Below, in pieces: positions 11,653 through 21,394 of a DNA stretch of 64,000 bases. The DNA lies in the NCBI RefSeq assembly GCF_002564005.1, contig NZ_PDJG01000001.1, positions 1,426,001 to 1,490,000 of the forward strand, in the 5' to 3' direction. Positions within the stretch are counted from its first letter, which is position 1; every line of letters begins with the position of its first letter. The notes beneath the pieces are model-generated. The model was not told the DNA's origin and did not search any database. It was given only the letters and a program-made list of their open reading frames with translations. The DNA is from Sanguibacter antarcticus (lineage in GTDB: Bacteria > Actinomycetota > Actinomycetes > Actinomycetales > Cellulomonadaceae). The position numbers and the translations under genes are program-made.

Positions 11653-12414
11653 TCAGTCGGCGCGACCGACCCGCAGCTCTAGCGAGTCGACCCGCTCGCT
11701 GATGACCGAGCTCGCCGCCAGAGCTGCGTTCACCGTGGCCAGGACGCCGGTGAGCTCCGTCCGCGTGAGACCTGAGTCGATCCCGAGGACCACAGCGACC
11801 TCTGCGGTCCGGCCCGTCTCAGCGCGCACCCGAGCGACCGACGGTAGTCCTGAGACTGCCTCGCGAACAGCGTCCGCGATCTCAGGATCGACCGTCCCGT
11901 CGACGACGGCGGGCCGCCACGGCTTGCCCTGAGCGATCGCCCAGACAGCAGGGCGCGGCACGAGGACGCTCACGGGACCACCAGGGTCGATGACGAGCAG
12001 AGCCCAGTCCTCGCTCACGGCAGACAGCGCCGCACGCGTCGCGTCAGCCGGCACAGGACGCGCGTCGGCACGCCACGCCGCCATGCTCGCGACGCTCGTG
12101 AACACCGGCAGAGCCCGCCGACCGTCCGGCGACTGGAGCGCGACGACCCCAGCCGATGCTTCCTTGTCGATCACGTGGCCGTGCTCGCCCTCGTCTGCCA
12201 CGTCGAGCTCGGCAAGCACCGGGACGAGAACTCTGACCTGCGCGAGACGGTCGACCACCGCGGCGAGCGAGACCGAGCCGTCGTCGTGTCCCGTCAGGAG
12301 AGCGGCAAGCTGCTCGTCTGCCGAGCCGTCGTCGCCAGCGAACGGAGACGCCCCAGGGAGCGCCCGTCCGACGAGCGCGGTCTCGGGAGTCTCGTCGGGC
12401 GGCACCGACGTCAC
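11653..12414 (-). CDS. SseB family protein
   Basis: A 253-residue cytoplasmic protein with the SseB-like N-terminal half ([33 protein letters not shown], then [17 protein letters not shown]) and a C-terminal region resembling the SseB second domain. The biochemical role is unknown in actinobacteria. It starts with GTG overlapping the priA stop by 4 nt (GTGA), so it is the last gene of the hisC-hisB-orf-hisH-priA operon. It converges on the serine protease gene. Confidence 0.75.
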   Translation of the reverse strand: MTSVPPDETPETALVGRALPGASPFAGDDGSADEQLAALLTGHDDGSVSLAAVVDRLAQVRVLVPVLAELDVADEGEHGHVIDKEASAGVVALQSPDGRRALPVFTSVASMAAWRADARPVPADATRAALSAVSEDWALLVIDPGGPVSVLVPRPAVWAIAQGKPWRPAVVDGTVDPEIADAVREAVSGLPSVARVRAETGRTAEVAVVLGIDSGLTRTELTGVLATVNAALAASSVISERVDSLELRVGRAD

Positions 12415-13142
12415 GGACGGCCAGCGACGTCGAGAGCCTGCGGCAGCGTGAACGCCCCGGCGTAGAGCGCCTTGCCGACGATGGTCCCTTCCACCCCGGC
12501 AGCGACGAGCCCGCGCAAGGCTGCCAGGTCGTCCAGGCTCGAGATCCCGCCCGACGCCACGACCGGCGCGTCCGTCCGCGCCGCGACCTCACGCAGCAGC
12601 TCGATGTTGGGTCCGCGCAGCGTGCCGTCCTTCGTCACGTCGGTCACGACATAGCGCGCGCACCCTGCCGCATCGAGCCGGGTGAGCACCTCCCAGAGGT
12701 CCCCGCCCTCCTGGGTCCAGCCACGTGCCGCGAGCGTCGTCCCGCGCACGTCGAGGCCGACCGCGATCGTGTCGCCGCGCTCGGCGATGACCTTGGCCGT
12801 CCACTCAGGGTTCTCGAGCGCAGCCGTACCGAGGTTGACGCGGGAGCACCCCGTCGCGAGCGCTCGCGCCAGCGACTCGTCGTCCCGGATGCCTCCGGAG
12901 AGCTCCACCTTGACATCGAGCCGACCGACGACGTCAGCGAGGAGCTCGGCGTTGGAGCCACGACCGAACGCGGCATCGAGGTCCACGAGGTGGATCCACT
13001 CCGCGCCGCCGGCCTGCCAGTCGAGAGCGGCCGTCAACGGGTCGCCGTACGACGTCTCCGAGCCGGCCTCCCCCTGGACGAGCCGTACTGCCTGCCCGTC
13101 CGCGACGTCGACGGCGGGCAGGAGGATGAGGCGATCAGACAT
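12411..13142 (-). CDS. priA: Bifunctional ProFAR isomerase / phosphoribosylanthranilate isomerase
   Basis: A 243-residue TIM barrel that catalyses an Amadori rearrangement of ProFAR in histidine synthesis. Actinobacterial homologues (PriA) also isomerise phosphoribosylanthranilate for tryptophan. The start region [23 protein letters not shown] holds the general base Asp of His[27 protein letters not shown] and [14 protein letters not shown] are family motifs. Dual activity is inferred from lineage, as no trpF is visible here. The start at 13142 is the family start; the longer frame overlaps hisH. Confidence 0.93.
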   Translation of the reverse strand: MSDRLILLPAVDVADGQAVRLVQGEAGSETSYGDPLTAALDWQAGGAEWIHLVDLDAAFGRGSNAELLADVVGRLDVKVELSGGIRDDESLARALATGCSRVNLGTAALENPEWTAKVIAERGDTIAVGLDVRGTTLAARGWTQEGGDLWEVLTRLDAAGCARYVVTDVTKDGTLRGPNIELLREVAARTDAPVVASGGISSLDDLAALRGLVAAGVEGTIVGKALYAGAFTLPQALDVAGRP

Positions 13143-13224
13143 GGCGGAGGGATCCTCTCGGGGAACCGTTCGGGCGGGTGCGGGATGGTTGAGCTGCGGG
13201 GGCACGACGAGCGCACCCCAGACG

Positions 13225-13872
13225 TCAGAGGGAACCGAGCCAGTTCCGCAGCAGGTGGGCCCCTGCGTCACCAGACTTCTCGGGGTGGAACTGCGTGGCG
13301 CTGAGCGGGCCGTTCTCGACGGCAGCGACGAACCGTCCACCGTGGTCGGACCACGTGACGGCGGGGGGCTTGAACCGCCCGTCGACCGGCTCGTCCGCGC
13401 CGAGAGTGAAGGTGCGGGCCGCGTACGAGTGGACGAAGTAGAAGCGTTCGTCCTCGACCCCGTCGAAGAGCACAGAACCGTCCGGGGCGTCGACCGTGTC
13501 CCAGCCCATGTGCGGCACCACCGGAGCCTCGAGACGGTCGACGACACCAGGCCACTGCGCCAGGCCCTCGGCGTGCGCCCCGTGCTCCTCGCCTGCGTCG
13601 AACATGATCTGCATGCCGACACAGATCCCGAGGACCGGCCGACCACCAGCGAGACGTCGCTCGATGATCTGTCCGCCGCGCACCGCGTCAAGGCCCTTCA
13701 TGCACGCAGCGAAGGCACCGACACCCGGCACGACAAGGCCGTCGGCCTCGCTCGCGAGCACCGGGTCGGCGGTCAGCGTGACGTCCGCGCCCGCCCGCTC
13801 CAGCGAGCGCACGGCCGAGCGCACGTTGCCGAAACCGTAGTCGAGGACGACGACCGAGCGTGGGGCGCTCAT
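13225..13872 (-). CDS. hisH: Imidazole glycerol phosphate synthase, glutaminase subunit
   Basis: A 215-residue class I glutamine amidotransferase that supplies ammonia to HisF. The nucleophile Cys lies in GICVGMQ and the His-Glu pair in [10 protein letters not shown] near the C-terminus. The N-terminus [13 protein letters not shown] is typical. The ATG overlaps the stop of the upstream unknown gene (ATGA). No hisF is found in this window, so its partner must lie elsewhere. Confidence 0.95.
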   Translation of the reverse strand: MSAPRSVVVLDYGFGNVRSAVRSLERAGADVTLTADPVLASEADGLVVPGVGAFAACMKGLDAVRGGQIIERRLAGGRPVLGICVGMQIMFDAGEEHGAHAEGLAQWPGVVDRLEAPVVPHMGWDTVDAPDGSVLFDGVEDERFYFVHSYAARTFTLGADEPVDGRFKPPAVTWSDHGGRFVAAVENGPLSATQFHPEKSGDAGAHLLRNWLGSL

Positions 13873-14324
13873 CGACGGGCCTTGCGTGCCGAACGGCCCC
13901 CAGCGGCTGCGAGGCTCCGAGCGGCCTTCCAGCGGGAGATGCCTGAGCTCGACACGACACCGTCGAGGTCCTTGACCGACGTCACGCCGAGGAGCAGGTC
14001 CTCGAACTCGTGCGGGGCACCGTCGAGCACGAGGCCTGGTGCGAGGTCGCCCGTGCGCTCCCCCGCCTGCCACTGGCCTGCGGAGATCTGGCCGCCCTCC
14101 ATCTCGACGAGGACGAGCGGCACCGTCTTGACCAAGGTGGAGACAGCCTTCGCCAGCGCCTCGGGCCCGTCACCCGAGGCATCACGGCACACGGCGTACG
14201 CACCGATGGGCGAGGTCACCGCATCGACCTGGATCTTGCTCAGAGCACAGGCCGCGGCGAGCGCCTCGGCCGTGGCGACCTGGGTGAGGATGATCGCGAT
14301 CTTCGGAGTGGCCTGCGACGTCAC
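13869..14324 (-). CDS. Conserved-looking protein between hisB and hisH, function unknown
   Basis: The 151-residue product starts with a beta-alpha pattern ([33 protein letters not shown]) and ends in a basic tail ([10 protein letters not shown]). No catalytic motif is recognised. It overlaps hisB by GTGA at its start and hisH by ATGA at its end, so it is cotranslated with histidine enzymes. Its codon use matches its neighbours, which supports a real gene. A role in histidine biosynthesis or its control is inferred from context only. Confidence 0.7.
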   Translation of the reverse strand: MTSQATPKIAIILTQVATAEALAAACALSKIQVDAVTSPIGAYAVCRDASGDGPEALAKAVSTLVKTVPLVLVEMEGGQISAGQWQAGERTGDLAPGLVLDGAPHEFEDLLLGVTSVKDLDGVVSSSGISRWKAARSLAAAGGRSARKARR

Positions 14325-14926
14325 AGCGCCCCCTTCGTCGACGGGATGCCGTGCACCCGCGCGTCAGGTTCGACTGCTGCGCGGAGCGCGCGCGCCAGCG
14401 CCTTGAACTGCGCCTCGACGATGTGGTGCGGGTCGCGGCCTGCGAGAACACGCATGTGGATGCAGATGCCGGCGTGGTGAGCGACAGACTCCAGCACGTG
14501 CCGGGTCAGCGATCCGGTGAAGTGACCACCGATGAGGTGGTACTCCTGGCCTGCAGGCTCGCCGGTGTGGACGAGGTACGGTCGGCCGGAGACATCGACC
14601 ACCGCCTGGGCGAGCGCCTCGTCGAGGGGGACGAGGGCGTCGCCGAAGCGGCCGATGCCGGCCTTGTCCCCGAGCGCGATCCGCAGCGCCTCACCGAGCG
14701 CGATGGCGACGTCCTCCACCGTGTGGTGGACGTCGATGTGGGTGTCGCCCGTCGCACGGACCGTGAGGTCGATGAGCGAGTGCTTGCCCAGGGCCGTGAG
14801 CATGTGGTCGTAGAACGGCACCGAGGTCGAGATCTCCGTGCGCCCCGTCCCGTCGAGGTCGATCTCGACGAGGACGCTCGACTCGCTCGTCGTGCGTTCG
14901 ATGCGTGCCGTGCGGGAACCGCTCAC
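14321..14926 (-). CDS. hisB: Imidazoleglycerol-phosphate dehydratase
   Basis: A 201-residue monofunctional enzyme that dehydrates IGP to imidazole acetol phosphate, the sixth step of histidine synthesis. The metal-binding histidine motifs [34 protein letters not shown] and [18 protein letters not shown] are intact. GTG start, overlapping hisC by 4 nt. There is no fused phosphatase domain, as expected in actinobacteria. Confidence 0.96.
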   Translation of the reverse strand: MSGSRTARIERTTSESSVLVEIDLDGTGRTEISTSVPFYDHMLTALGKHSLIDLTVRATGDTHIDVHHTVEDVAIALGEALRIALGDKAGIGRFGDALVPLDEALAQAVVDVSGRPYLVHTGEPAGQEYHLIGGHFTGSLTRHVLESVAHHAGICIHMRVLAGRDPHHIVEAQFKALARALRAAVEPDARVHGIPSTKGAL

Positions 14927-16089
14927 AGTCCTGCCACCTCCACCAGTGCGTCCTTGAACGCCACCATGTCCTGCGGGGTACCGATCGATACCCGCAGCCA
15001 GCCGTCCGGGCCCGTCTCACGGATGAGCACACCACGGTCGAGAAGACCTTGCCACACCGCATGACGGTCGTCGAACGAACCGAAGAGCACAAAGTTGGCG
15101 TCCGTGTCAGCGACCTCGAGAGGAACGCCAGCCAGCTGTCGGCTGCGGAGCCACTCGACGGTCGCGTCACGCTCGGCGCGCAGGGCGTCGACCTGCGCGA
15201 GCAAGGTCGCCGAGTGCTTGAGCGCCGCCCGTGCGACAGCCTGCGTCACGGCCGAGAGGTGGTACGGCAGACGCACGACGCGGAGCACGTCGACGAGGTC
15301 GCGCGACGCGGCAAGATAGCCCACCCGTGCGCCCGCGAGCGCGAAGGCCTTCGACATCGTCCGGCTCACTGCCAGGTTCGGGTAGGTCGACAGCAGCTCC
15401 ATCGCCGACGGGACGCCGTCGCGGCGAAACTCACCGTAGGCCTCGTCGACGACGACCACCGCAGGTGCACCGTCCACGTCGACCGCGAGCGCAGCCTCGC
15501 ACACAGCGCGGACGGTGCTCGACGGGAGGGTCGTGCCCGTGGGGTTGTTCGGCGACGTGAGGAGGATCACGGACGGCTGGTGCTCGAGCACCGCTGCCGT
15601 GGCGACGTCCGGATCCACGGTGAAGTCCGTCTCGCGCCGCCCGGCGATCCACTCCGTGAGGGTGTCACGGGCATATTCCGGGTACATCGAGTACGTCGGG
15701 GCGAAGGACAGCGCCGCGCGGCCAGGACCACCGAACGCTTGGAGGAGGTGGAGCATGACCTCGTTCGAGCCGTTCGCAGCCCAGACCTGCTCGGGTGCGA
15801 CCCGCACCCCGGACTCCGTCGCCAGATAGTCGGCGAGGTCGCTGCGCAGGGCGAGAAACTCCCGGTTGGGGTACCTGTTGAGACCGCCGGCAGCTGCCGC
15901 GACGTCACGGGCGATCGTCTCGACGACCTCGGCGCTCGGCGGGTAGGGGTTCTCGTTGACGTTGAGCAGGTGCGGGACGTCGAGCTGGGGCGCACCGTAC
16001 GGCTCCATGCCAGCGATCCCCGGGCGCGCGGGCAGGCGAGAGGAACGCTCGCGAGAAGCAGATCGTTCGGAAGAAGGGGGCGTCGACAT
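14923..16089 (-). CDS. hisC: Histidinol-phosphate aminotransferase
   Basis: A 388-residue fold-type I PLP enzyme that transaminates imidazole acetol phosphate. The N-terminal [15 protein letters not shown], substrate/PLP region [20 protein letters not shown] and the Schiff-base lysine in [17 protein letters not shown] are present. Start ATG at 16089, directly after AGGTGG; GTG at 16092 is an alternative. It is the first gene of the present his operon: hisD, usually just upstream, lies 5.3 kb away beyond recQ and a transporter. Confidence 0.95.
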   Translation of the reverse strand: MSTPPSSERSASRERSSRLPARPGIAGMEPYGAPQLDVPHLLNVNENPYPPSAEVVETIARDVAAAAGGLNRYPNREFLALRSDLADYLATESGVRVAPEQVWAANGSNEVMLHLLQAFGGPGRAALSFAPTYSMYPEYARDTLTEWIAGRRETDFTVDPDVATAAVLEHQPSVILLTSPNNPTGTTLPSSTVRAVCEAALAVDVDGAPAVVVVDEAYGEFRRDGVPSAMELLSTYPNLAVSRTMSKAFALAGARVGYLAASRDLVDVLRVVRLPYHLSAVTQAVARAALKHSATLLAQVDALRAERDATVEWLRSRQLAGVPLEVADTDANFVLFGSFDDRHAVWQGLLDRGVLIRETGPDGWLRVSIGTPQDMVAFKDALVEVAGL

Positions 16090-16265
16090 CACCCACCTAG
16101 TCTAGAGAAGGTGTCGAGACGATTCGGTCACCGTCCGTCCTGTGGCCTCCTGCAGCCGCCTGTCGCCGCCGTGGTGCTCGGCTCGCCTGAGCAGCCGGAG
16201 CACGGTCCGTCCACAGGGTGCACCGCGCGGCGCACACCAGCCACGAGAGTCTCTAGGGTGGACGC

Positions 16266-18974
16266 ATGACGTCTCCCGCTGATCCCGCGCTGCCCGCTTC
16301 CGACACCGACGGCGGACCGGTCAAGCCACGCGGTCCGAAGCGGTGGGGCGTCGAGCCGGACTGGTCGAAGCTGCCGACGACACGCCGCGCACCGATCGTC
16401 GACGACTCACCCGCCTGGGGGACGTCGTCGATCGATGCCCGCCAGCTCATGAACCTTCCGGTTCCCGACGAGCTCGCCGAGGCTGACGAGAGCAGTGACG
16501 ACCCGGACGAGGCGGCGGTCGACGAGACTCCGGCCCCAGAGTCGGCTCCCGTCGAACCTGAGGCTGTCGAACCACGCATCGCCGACGTGCCTGTCGCTCG
16601 CCAGGCCCCCGTCGAGCAGGCACAGGACGCGCCTGCACAGGACGAGGCGGGCTACGACGACCCGTACAAGGACGTCCCCTACTTCGACGAACCGCCCGGC
16701 GACCCCGCGTGGGCGGACGAGCCGCACCCCGCAGACGGCGCACCCGCACAAAGGAGTTCCACGAGACGCCCCGCTGGACGCGCGTCGGAGCGTCCGACGG
16801 TCCGACCGGTCCCCCGCACCGCGACGTCTGTGGTCGTGGGCGACGACGAAGACCTGCGTCCCGAGGCCGAGGCCGCGCTGCGCCGTCTCGTCGGCCGTCA
16901 GGACGTGGTGCTGCGCGACGACCAGTGGACAGCGATCGACGCGCTCGTGCGCGAGCACCGCCGTGCACTCGTGGTCCAGCGCACCGGCTGGGGCAAGTCG
17001 GCCGTGTACTTCGTGTCCACCGCGCTCCTGCGCGCCCGAGGCGCGGGGCCCACGATCATCATCTCGCCGCTGCTCGCCCTCATGCGCGACCAGATCTCTG
17101 CGGCCGAGCGTGCCGGGATCCGTGCTGCCACCATCAACTCGGCCAACGTCACCGAGTGGGACCAGATCCATGCGCAGATCGAGTCCGGGCAGATCGACGT
17201 CCTGCTGTGCTCGCCCGAGCGTCTGAACAACCCCGGCTTCCGGGACGAGGTCCTGCCACGCCTAGCGGCAGACGCCGGCCTCGTCGTCATCGACGAGGCC
17301 CACTGCGTCTCCGACTGGGGGCACGACTTCCGGCCCGACTACCGCCGCATCCGCACGCTCCTCGGAGAGCTCCCGACCGGGATCCCTGTCCTCGCGACGA
17401 CCGCGACGGCCAACTCGCGGGTCACGCAAGACGTGGCGGAGCAGCTCGAGGTGCCCGGCGCCGACGGAGCCCGTGCCGAGGTGCTCGTCCTGCGCGGCGG
17501 TCTGGACCGTGAGTCGCTGCACCTCAGCGTCCTGCGTCTGGGCGACCAGCCCACCCGGGTCGCCTGGTTGCTCGAGGCCCTCCGCTCGGTCCAGGGGTCC
17601 GGGATCGTCTACTGCCTCACGGTCTCCGTGGCCGAGCAGGTGGCCGCCCAGCTCAAGGCCGCCGGGATCCCCGTCGCGGCCTACACCGGTCGCACCGACC
17701 CGACCGAGCGGGAGTCGCTCGAGGCGGACCTCAAGGCCAACCGGGTCAAGGCGCTCGTCGCGACGTCCGCCCTCGGGATGGGCTTCGACAAGCCCGATCT
17801 CGGGTTCGTCGTCCACATGGGGGCTCCGAGCTCGCCGATCGCGTACTACCAGCAGGTCGGGCGTGCGGGACGCGCCGTCGACAGCGCGCTGGTCGTGCTG
17901 CTCCCCGGCGAGGAGGACCGCCGGATCTGGGAGTACTTCGGATCGTTGGCCTTCCCGCAGGAGCACCAGGTGCGGGCCACGCTCGACGCCCTGGCCCGCG
18001 GCGGCACGCAGTCAGCCCCGGCGCTGGAGACCCAGGTGGATCTCACGCGCTCCCGTCTCGAGATGATGCTCAAGGTGCTCGACGTCGACGGGGCGGTCAA
18101 GCGTGTCAAGGGCGGCTGGGAGTCCACCGGACAGGGATGGTCCTACGACGCGGACAGGTATGCGCGCGTCGAGCAGGCCCGGCTCGCCGAGCAGCGCACG
18201 ATGCTCGACTACATCGCGACGGACGGCTGCCGCATGGCGTTCCTGCGTGCCACGCTCGACGACCCGGACCTGGCGCCCGGGACGCGGTGCGGACGGTGCG
18301 ACAACTGCGGCGGCGCGGACGTGCCCGCTGCGCCGAGCACCGAGCACGTGTCGCAGGCCCGCCAGGCGATGGACGTCCCTGGAGTGACGATCGAGCCGCG
18401 CAAGATGTGGCCGTCGGGGATGGCATCGCTCGACGTCGACCTCAAGGGCAAGATCCCCGAGTCGCAGCAGGCCGCGCCCGGGCGCGCTGTCGCCCGGCTC
18501 GACGGCCTCGGCTGGTCCCAGCCGCTCCGCGAGCTCTTCGCACCAAGCACCCCCGACGGTGAGACCCCTGTGCACCTGCGCCGAGCCGTCGTCCAGGTGC
18601 TCGACGCGTGGCCTGCTGGGAAGGCCGTCGACGGCGTCGTGGCGATCCGGTCGACGACACGGCCCGTGCTCGTCCAGCACCTCGCACACGGGCTCGCGAC
18701 CTACCTGGGAAAGCCCTTCGTCGGCACCATCGGCCCTGCACCGGCTCACGAGGAGCCTGGGCGTCACGACGTGAACTCCGCGATGCGCCTGGCGTCCGTG
18801 GAGAAGCGGCTCGTGCTCGAGCTGAGCCCTGCCGCTGCGGCCGGGCTCGAGGGCCGTGCGCTGCTGCTCGTCGACGACCTCGTCGGTTCCGGGTGGACGC
18901 AGGCTGTCGCTGCACGTCTGCTGCGTGCCGCCGGCGCACGCACGGTCCTGCCGCTGGTCCTCGCGCAGCGCTGA
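16266..18974 (+). CDS. RecQ-type ATP-dependent DNA helicase fused to a phosphoribosyltransferase-like domain
   Basis: The 902-residue protein has an acidic Pro-rich disordered N-terminus (1-190), then a superfamily 2 helicase core: Walker A RTGWGKS at 239-245, DEAH box at 343-346, motif VI QQVGRAGRA at 529-537. The RecQ zinc site has Cys655, 675, 678 and 681, followed by a winged-helix-sized segment. No HRDC domain is seen. Residues about 765-902 resemble a type I phosphoribosyltransferase with the PRPP loop LLVDDLVGSGWT (868-879). It presumably unwinds DNA in repair; the role of the fused domain is unknown. ATG start with a weak GGGTGG site. Confidence 0.88.
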   Translation: MTSPADPALPASDTDGGPVKPRGPKRWGVEPDWSKLPTTRRAPIVDDSPAWGTSSIDARQLMNLPVPDELAEADESSDDPDEAAVDETPAPESAPVEPEAVEPRIADVPVARQAPVEQAQDAPAQDEAGYDDPYKDVPYFDEPPGDPAWADEPHPADGAPAQRSSTRRPAGRASERPTVRPVPRTATSVVVGDDEDLRPEAEAALRRLVGRQDVVLRDDQWTAIDALVREHRRALVVQRTGWGKSAVYFVSTALLRARGAGPTIIISPLLALMRDQISAAERAGIRAATINSANVTEWDQIHAQIESGQIDVLLCSPERLNNPGFRDEVLPRLAADAGLVVIDEAHCVSDWGHDFRPDYRRIRTLLGELPTGIPVLATTATANSRVTQDVAEQLEVPGADGARAEVLVLRGGLDRESLHLSVLRLGDQPTRVAWLLEALRSVQGSGIVYCLTVSVAEQVAAQLKAAGIPVAAYTGRTDPTERESLEADLKANRVKALVATSALGMGFDKPDLGFVVHMGAPSSPIAYYQQVGRAGRAVDSALVVLLPGEEDRRIWEYFGSLAFPQEHQVRATLDALARGGTQSAPALETQVDLTRSRLEMMLKVLDVDGAVKRVKGGWESTGQGWSYDADRYARVEQARLAEQRTMLDYIATDGCRMAFLRATLDDPDLAPGTRCGRCDNCGGADVPAAPSTEHVSQARQAMDVPGVTIEPRKMWPSGMASLDVDLKGKIPESQQAAPGRAVARLDGLGWSQPLRELFAPSTPDGETPVHLRRAVVQVLDAWPAGKAVDGVVAIRSTTRPVLVQHLAHGLATYLGKPFVGTIGPAPAHEEPGRHDVNSAMRLASVEKRLVLELSPAAAAGLEGRALLLVDDLVGSGWTQAVAARLLRAAGARTVLPLVLAQR

Positions 18975-18993
18975 CACGCCGGCGGGTCAGCGC
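18968..18993. terminator. Bidirectional hairpin between convergent recQ and MFS genes
   Basis: GCGCTGAC and GTCAGCGC flank a 10-base GC-rich loop. The stem contains both stop codons of the converging genes, so it could serve both transcripts. Confidence 0.45.
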
Positions 18994-20348
18994 GTCGACT
19001 GCTGCCAGCGGCGACCACCGAGCACGAAACCGACAGCGACGAGGAGGAAGAGCACAGCGAGCGCAGCCCACCCGGCGACGCCGTGAGCGATCGCCGTCGC
19101 GGTGACGAGGAGCGGGGCTGCCATCATCGCGATGGACTGGCCCGTCTGGCTCACGCCTTGGTAGGCACCAGCGGTCCGTTCGTCAGCCATGTCGAAAGAC
19201 AAGGTCCACGACCCGGCCTCGCCCCAGAGCTCGGCTGCGGCGTGCACGATCGCGGCCACGAGGAGCAGCACGACCGCGAGGAGGGCGTTGCCGAGCGCTG
19301 CCGCGGCGTAGAGCCCGCAGGCGAGCGCGAGCACGACGCAGGCGCGGGTCATCGTCCGGGCAGCAGAGACGACCGACGTAGCCCTGCGAGAGAAGCGCAC
19401 CTGGAACAGCGCCACCAGAACGGTGTTCACCAGCAGCAGGACGGAGATCATGATCGTCGGCGCCTGCGTGTGTCCGGCGATCCAGAGCGGCAGCCCCACC
19501 GTCTGCATGCCGAAGTGGATGCCGAAGACGCTCGTGAGCCCCACCATCGTGAGGTAAGCAGGATCACGGAACGGGGACCGTCCGCGGGGCTGCGCCTCGC
19601 CCGAGCCCTCCGGCGGCCCGTCCGCGAGCGCGGCGTGGTCCTCGGACCGGGCACGCCCGTCCGGTTCGACGAGCACCGGGACCACGAGCACCGGTTCGAC
19701 GAGCTCCACGGCGACCGACCGTCGGGCGAGACGGACGAGCGGCACCGCACCGCTCGTGGCGAGCAGACCGACGACGAGCACGCTCGCACGGTAGGCGACG
19801 TCGGTGTCCACGAGCAGAGCGCCGGCGGCGACACACGTGCCGATCCCGATCCCGATGTTCACGACGACGTGCAGCCGCGCGCGCATCTCGATGCGGGTGG
19901 GCCCGGTGAACGAGCGGGCGACGAGGGCGGAGCGCGCCGCGCCACCGGCCTGGCGGGTCCCCGTCGCGAGGCACGCGATGAGGACGAAGGCCACGACGCC
20001 GTCAGCGACGGCGAACGACGCGAGCGCGAGCCCCTGGACGAGGACGCACACGATGAGCAGGCGGAGGGCGCCCACCCGGTCGGCGAGGAAGCCCGCGCCG
20101 AGCGAGGCGAGGACGCCGACCGCCCCGGCGACGGTCAGACCGATGCCGACAGTGATCGGGTCGATGCCCATCGACCTCGTGAACAGCAGCGCTGAGACCG
20201 CGTAGAACATGCCGTTGGCGACGGTGAGGGACATCGAGGCTGCGGTGAGTGCACGGGCGACCGCGTCGTCGGGGCGGAACGTCCGTGTCAGCTCGTCCTG
20301 GATCCGTCGGGAGCGGACGGTCGCGCGAGAAGTGGTGGAGGGGAGCAC
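18987..20348 (-). CDS. MFS transporter
   Basis: A predicted 453-residue permease with about 12 hydrophobic segments in two halves and a charged central loop (SEDHAALADGPPEGSGEAQPRGRSPFRD). The first half carries an MFS motif A-like GAGFLADRVGALRL. It is likely an exporter, but no substrate can be read. The start is uncertain: GTG at 20348 avoids overlap with the divergent regulator gene, and an ATG at 20405 would give a longer, non-hydrophobic N-terminus. It is divergent from the ArsR-like gene, which probably controls it. Confidence 0.8.
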   Translation of the reverse strand: MLPSTTSRATVRSRRIQDELTRTFRPDDAVARALTAASMSLTVANGMFYAVSALLFTRSMGIDPITVGIGLTVAGAVGVLASLGAGFLADRVGALRLLIVCVLVQGLALASFAVADGVVAFVLIACLATGTRQAGGAARSALVARSFTGPTRIEMRARLHVVVNIGIGIGTCVAAGALLVDTDVAYRASVLVVGLLATSGAVPLVRLARRSVAVELVEPVLVVPVLVEPDGRARSEDHAALADGPPEGSGEAQPRGRSPFRDPAYLTMVGLTSVFGIHFGMQTVGLPLWIAGHTQAPTIMISVLLLVNTVLVALFQVRFSRRATSVVSAARTMTRACVVLALACGLYAAAALGNALLAVVLLLVAAIVHAAAELWGEAGSWTLSFDMADERTAGAYQGVSQTGQSIAMMAAPLLVTATAIAHGVAGWAALAVLFLLVAVGFVLGGRRWQQSTR

Positions 20349-20386
20349 CGCACCATCACAGGGCAGATGACACGCGGATCCCAATG

Positions 20387-20405
20387 ATGAAGGATATGAC
20401 TTCAT
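20387..20405. promoter_or_regulatory. Candidate operator between MFS and ArsR-like genes
   Basis: ATGAAG-GATATGA-CTTCAT is a perfect 6-bp inverted repeat that covers the AAGGA ribosome site and the first bases of the regulator's ATG. Binding here would block both divergent genes. The dyad is seen directly; the binding protein is inferred from the neighbour. Confidence 0.45.
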
Positions 20406-21366
20406 GCTTCGATACACGATCTCCGACTCCGATCTCAGCGCCGTCCGTTTCGCGCTGTCTCCGCTCAACGAGCTCGGTCTCTCGCTGCGCGCCCTGAGCT
20501 ACCCCGCACGATTCCCTGCGCACCTCTCGTGGGTCCGCACGGTCGCCGAGAGCACCGCGCCGACGGATCTCGCGATCCTCCGCGCTCTCGTCGACGAACG
20601 ACTGTGGGTCCCTGACTTCCTCACGCCCGTCCCGGTGAGCCCGCTGACGCGCTTCGACGACGAGATCGCTACGCTGGCCACCCTCGCGGACGACCTCGTC
20701 GAGCGTGACCTCGACGCCGTCCACACCTCGCGACCGGCACTCCTGCGGGGCCGCCCGGCGGCTGTCCGTGCCCGCATCGTCGAAGCGGTGGGTGCCTACT
20801 GGCAGACGTCGTTCCAGCCGTCGTGGTCGCGCATGCGCGGGGTCCTCGACGCCGACATCGTCTTTCGGGGTCGCGCGATCAGTCGCACCGGCCTCGCCGG
20901 CATGTTCGCAGGCCTCTCCCCCGCGGTGGCCTTCGACGGCAGGTACGTCACCCTGTGCCACCGAGACCCCCGTGTACGCATCGTCGAGACCGGCGGGGCG
21001 GGGCTCACCCTCATCCCCAGCCTCTTCACGCTACGGATGTCCTCACCGGTCCACGACAGCGCGCCACCGTCGGTCGTCTACCCGGCGCGCGGCGCAGCCA
21101 CGCTCCTCGAGCCTGCTCTCCCCACCGCAGGCACCGCGCTCGTCGACCTCCTCGGCCGCACCCGCGCGACCCTTCTCGAGGCGCTCCACGAACCGACCTC
21201 CTCGACGGAGCTCGCTCGACGGCTCGGCATCACGACGAGCGCCGTCAACCAGCACCTGCGCGTCATGCACGACGCCGGGCTCCTCACCCGAGCCAGGCAC
21301 GGCCGCTCCGTGCTCTACCTCACGAGCTCGGTCGGCGCTGCGCTCGCTCCGCTGTCCGCGCAGTAG
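20404..21366 (+). CDS. ArsR-like winged-helix regulator with DUF5937-type N-terminus
   Basis: A 320-residue protein with a large N-terminal domain (LRYTISDSDLSAVRFALSPL) like DUF5937, and a C-terminal ArsR-type HTH at about 235-310 (LLEALHEPTSSTELARRLGITTSAVNQHLRVMHDAGLLTRARHGR). The usual ArsR metal-binding Cys motif is absent, so a different signal is sensed. ATG has AAGGA 9 nt before. It likely represses the divergent MFS gene through the dyad at 20387. Confidence 0.82.
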   Translation: MLRYTISDSDLSAVRFALSPLNELGLSLRALSYPARFPAHLSWVRTVAESTAPTDLAILRALVDERLWVPDFLTPVPVSPLTRFDDEIATLATLADDLVERDLDAVHTSRPALLRGRPAAVRARIVEAVGAYWQTSFQPSWSRMRGVLDADIVFRGRAISRTGLAGMFAGLSPAVAFDGRYVTLCHRDPRVRIVETGGAGLTLIPSLFTLRMSSPVHDSAPPSVVYPARGAATLLEPALPTAGTALVDLLGRTRATLLEALHEPTSSTELARRLGITTSAVNQHLRVMHDAGLLTRARHGRSVLYLTSSVGAALAPLSAQ

Positions 21367-21394
21367 GACCACGCGCGGGCCCCGCGCACCGAGG

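Noticed and set aside
21373..21387. GCGCGGG-C-CCCGCGC as a terminator between the ArsR-like gene and hisD
   Set aside because: The stem is short with almost no loop and no T-run, so I could not support it as a terminator.
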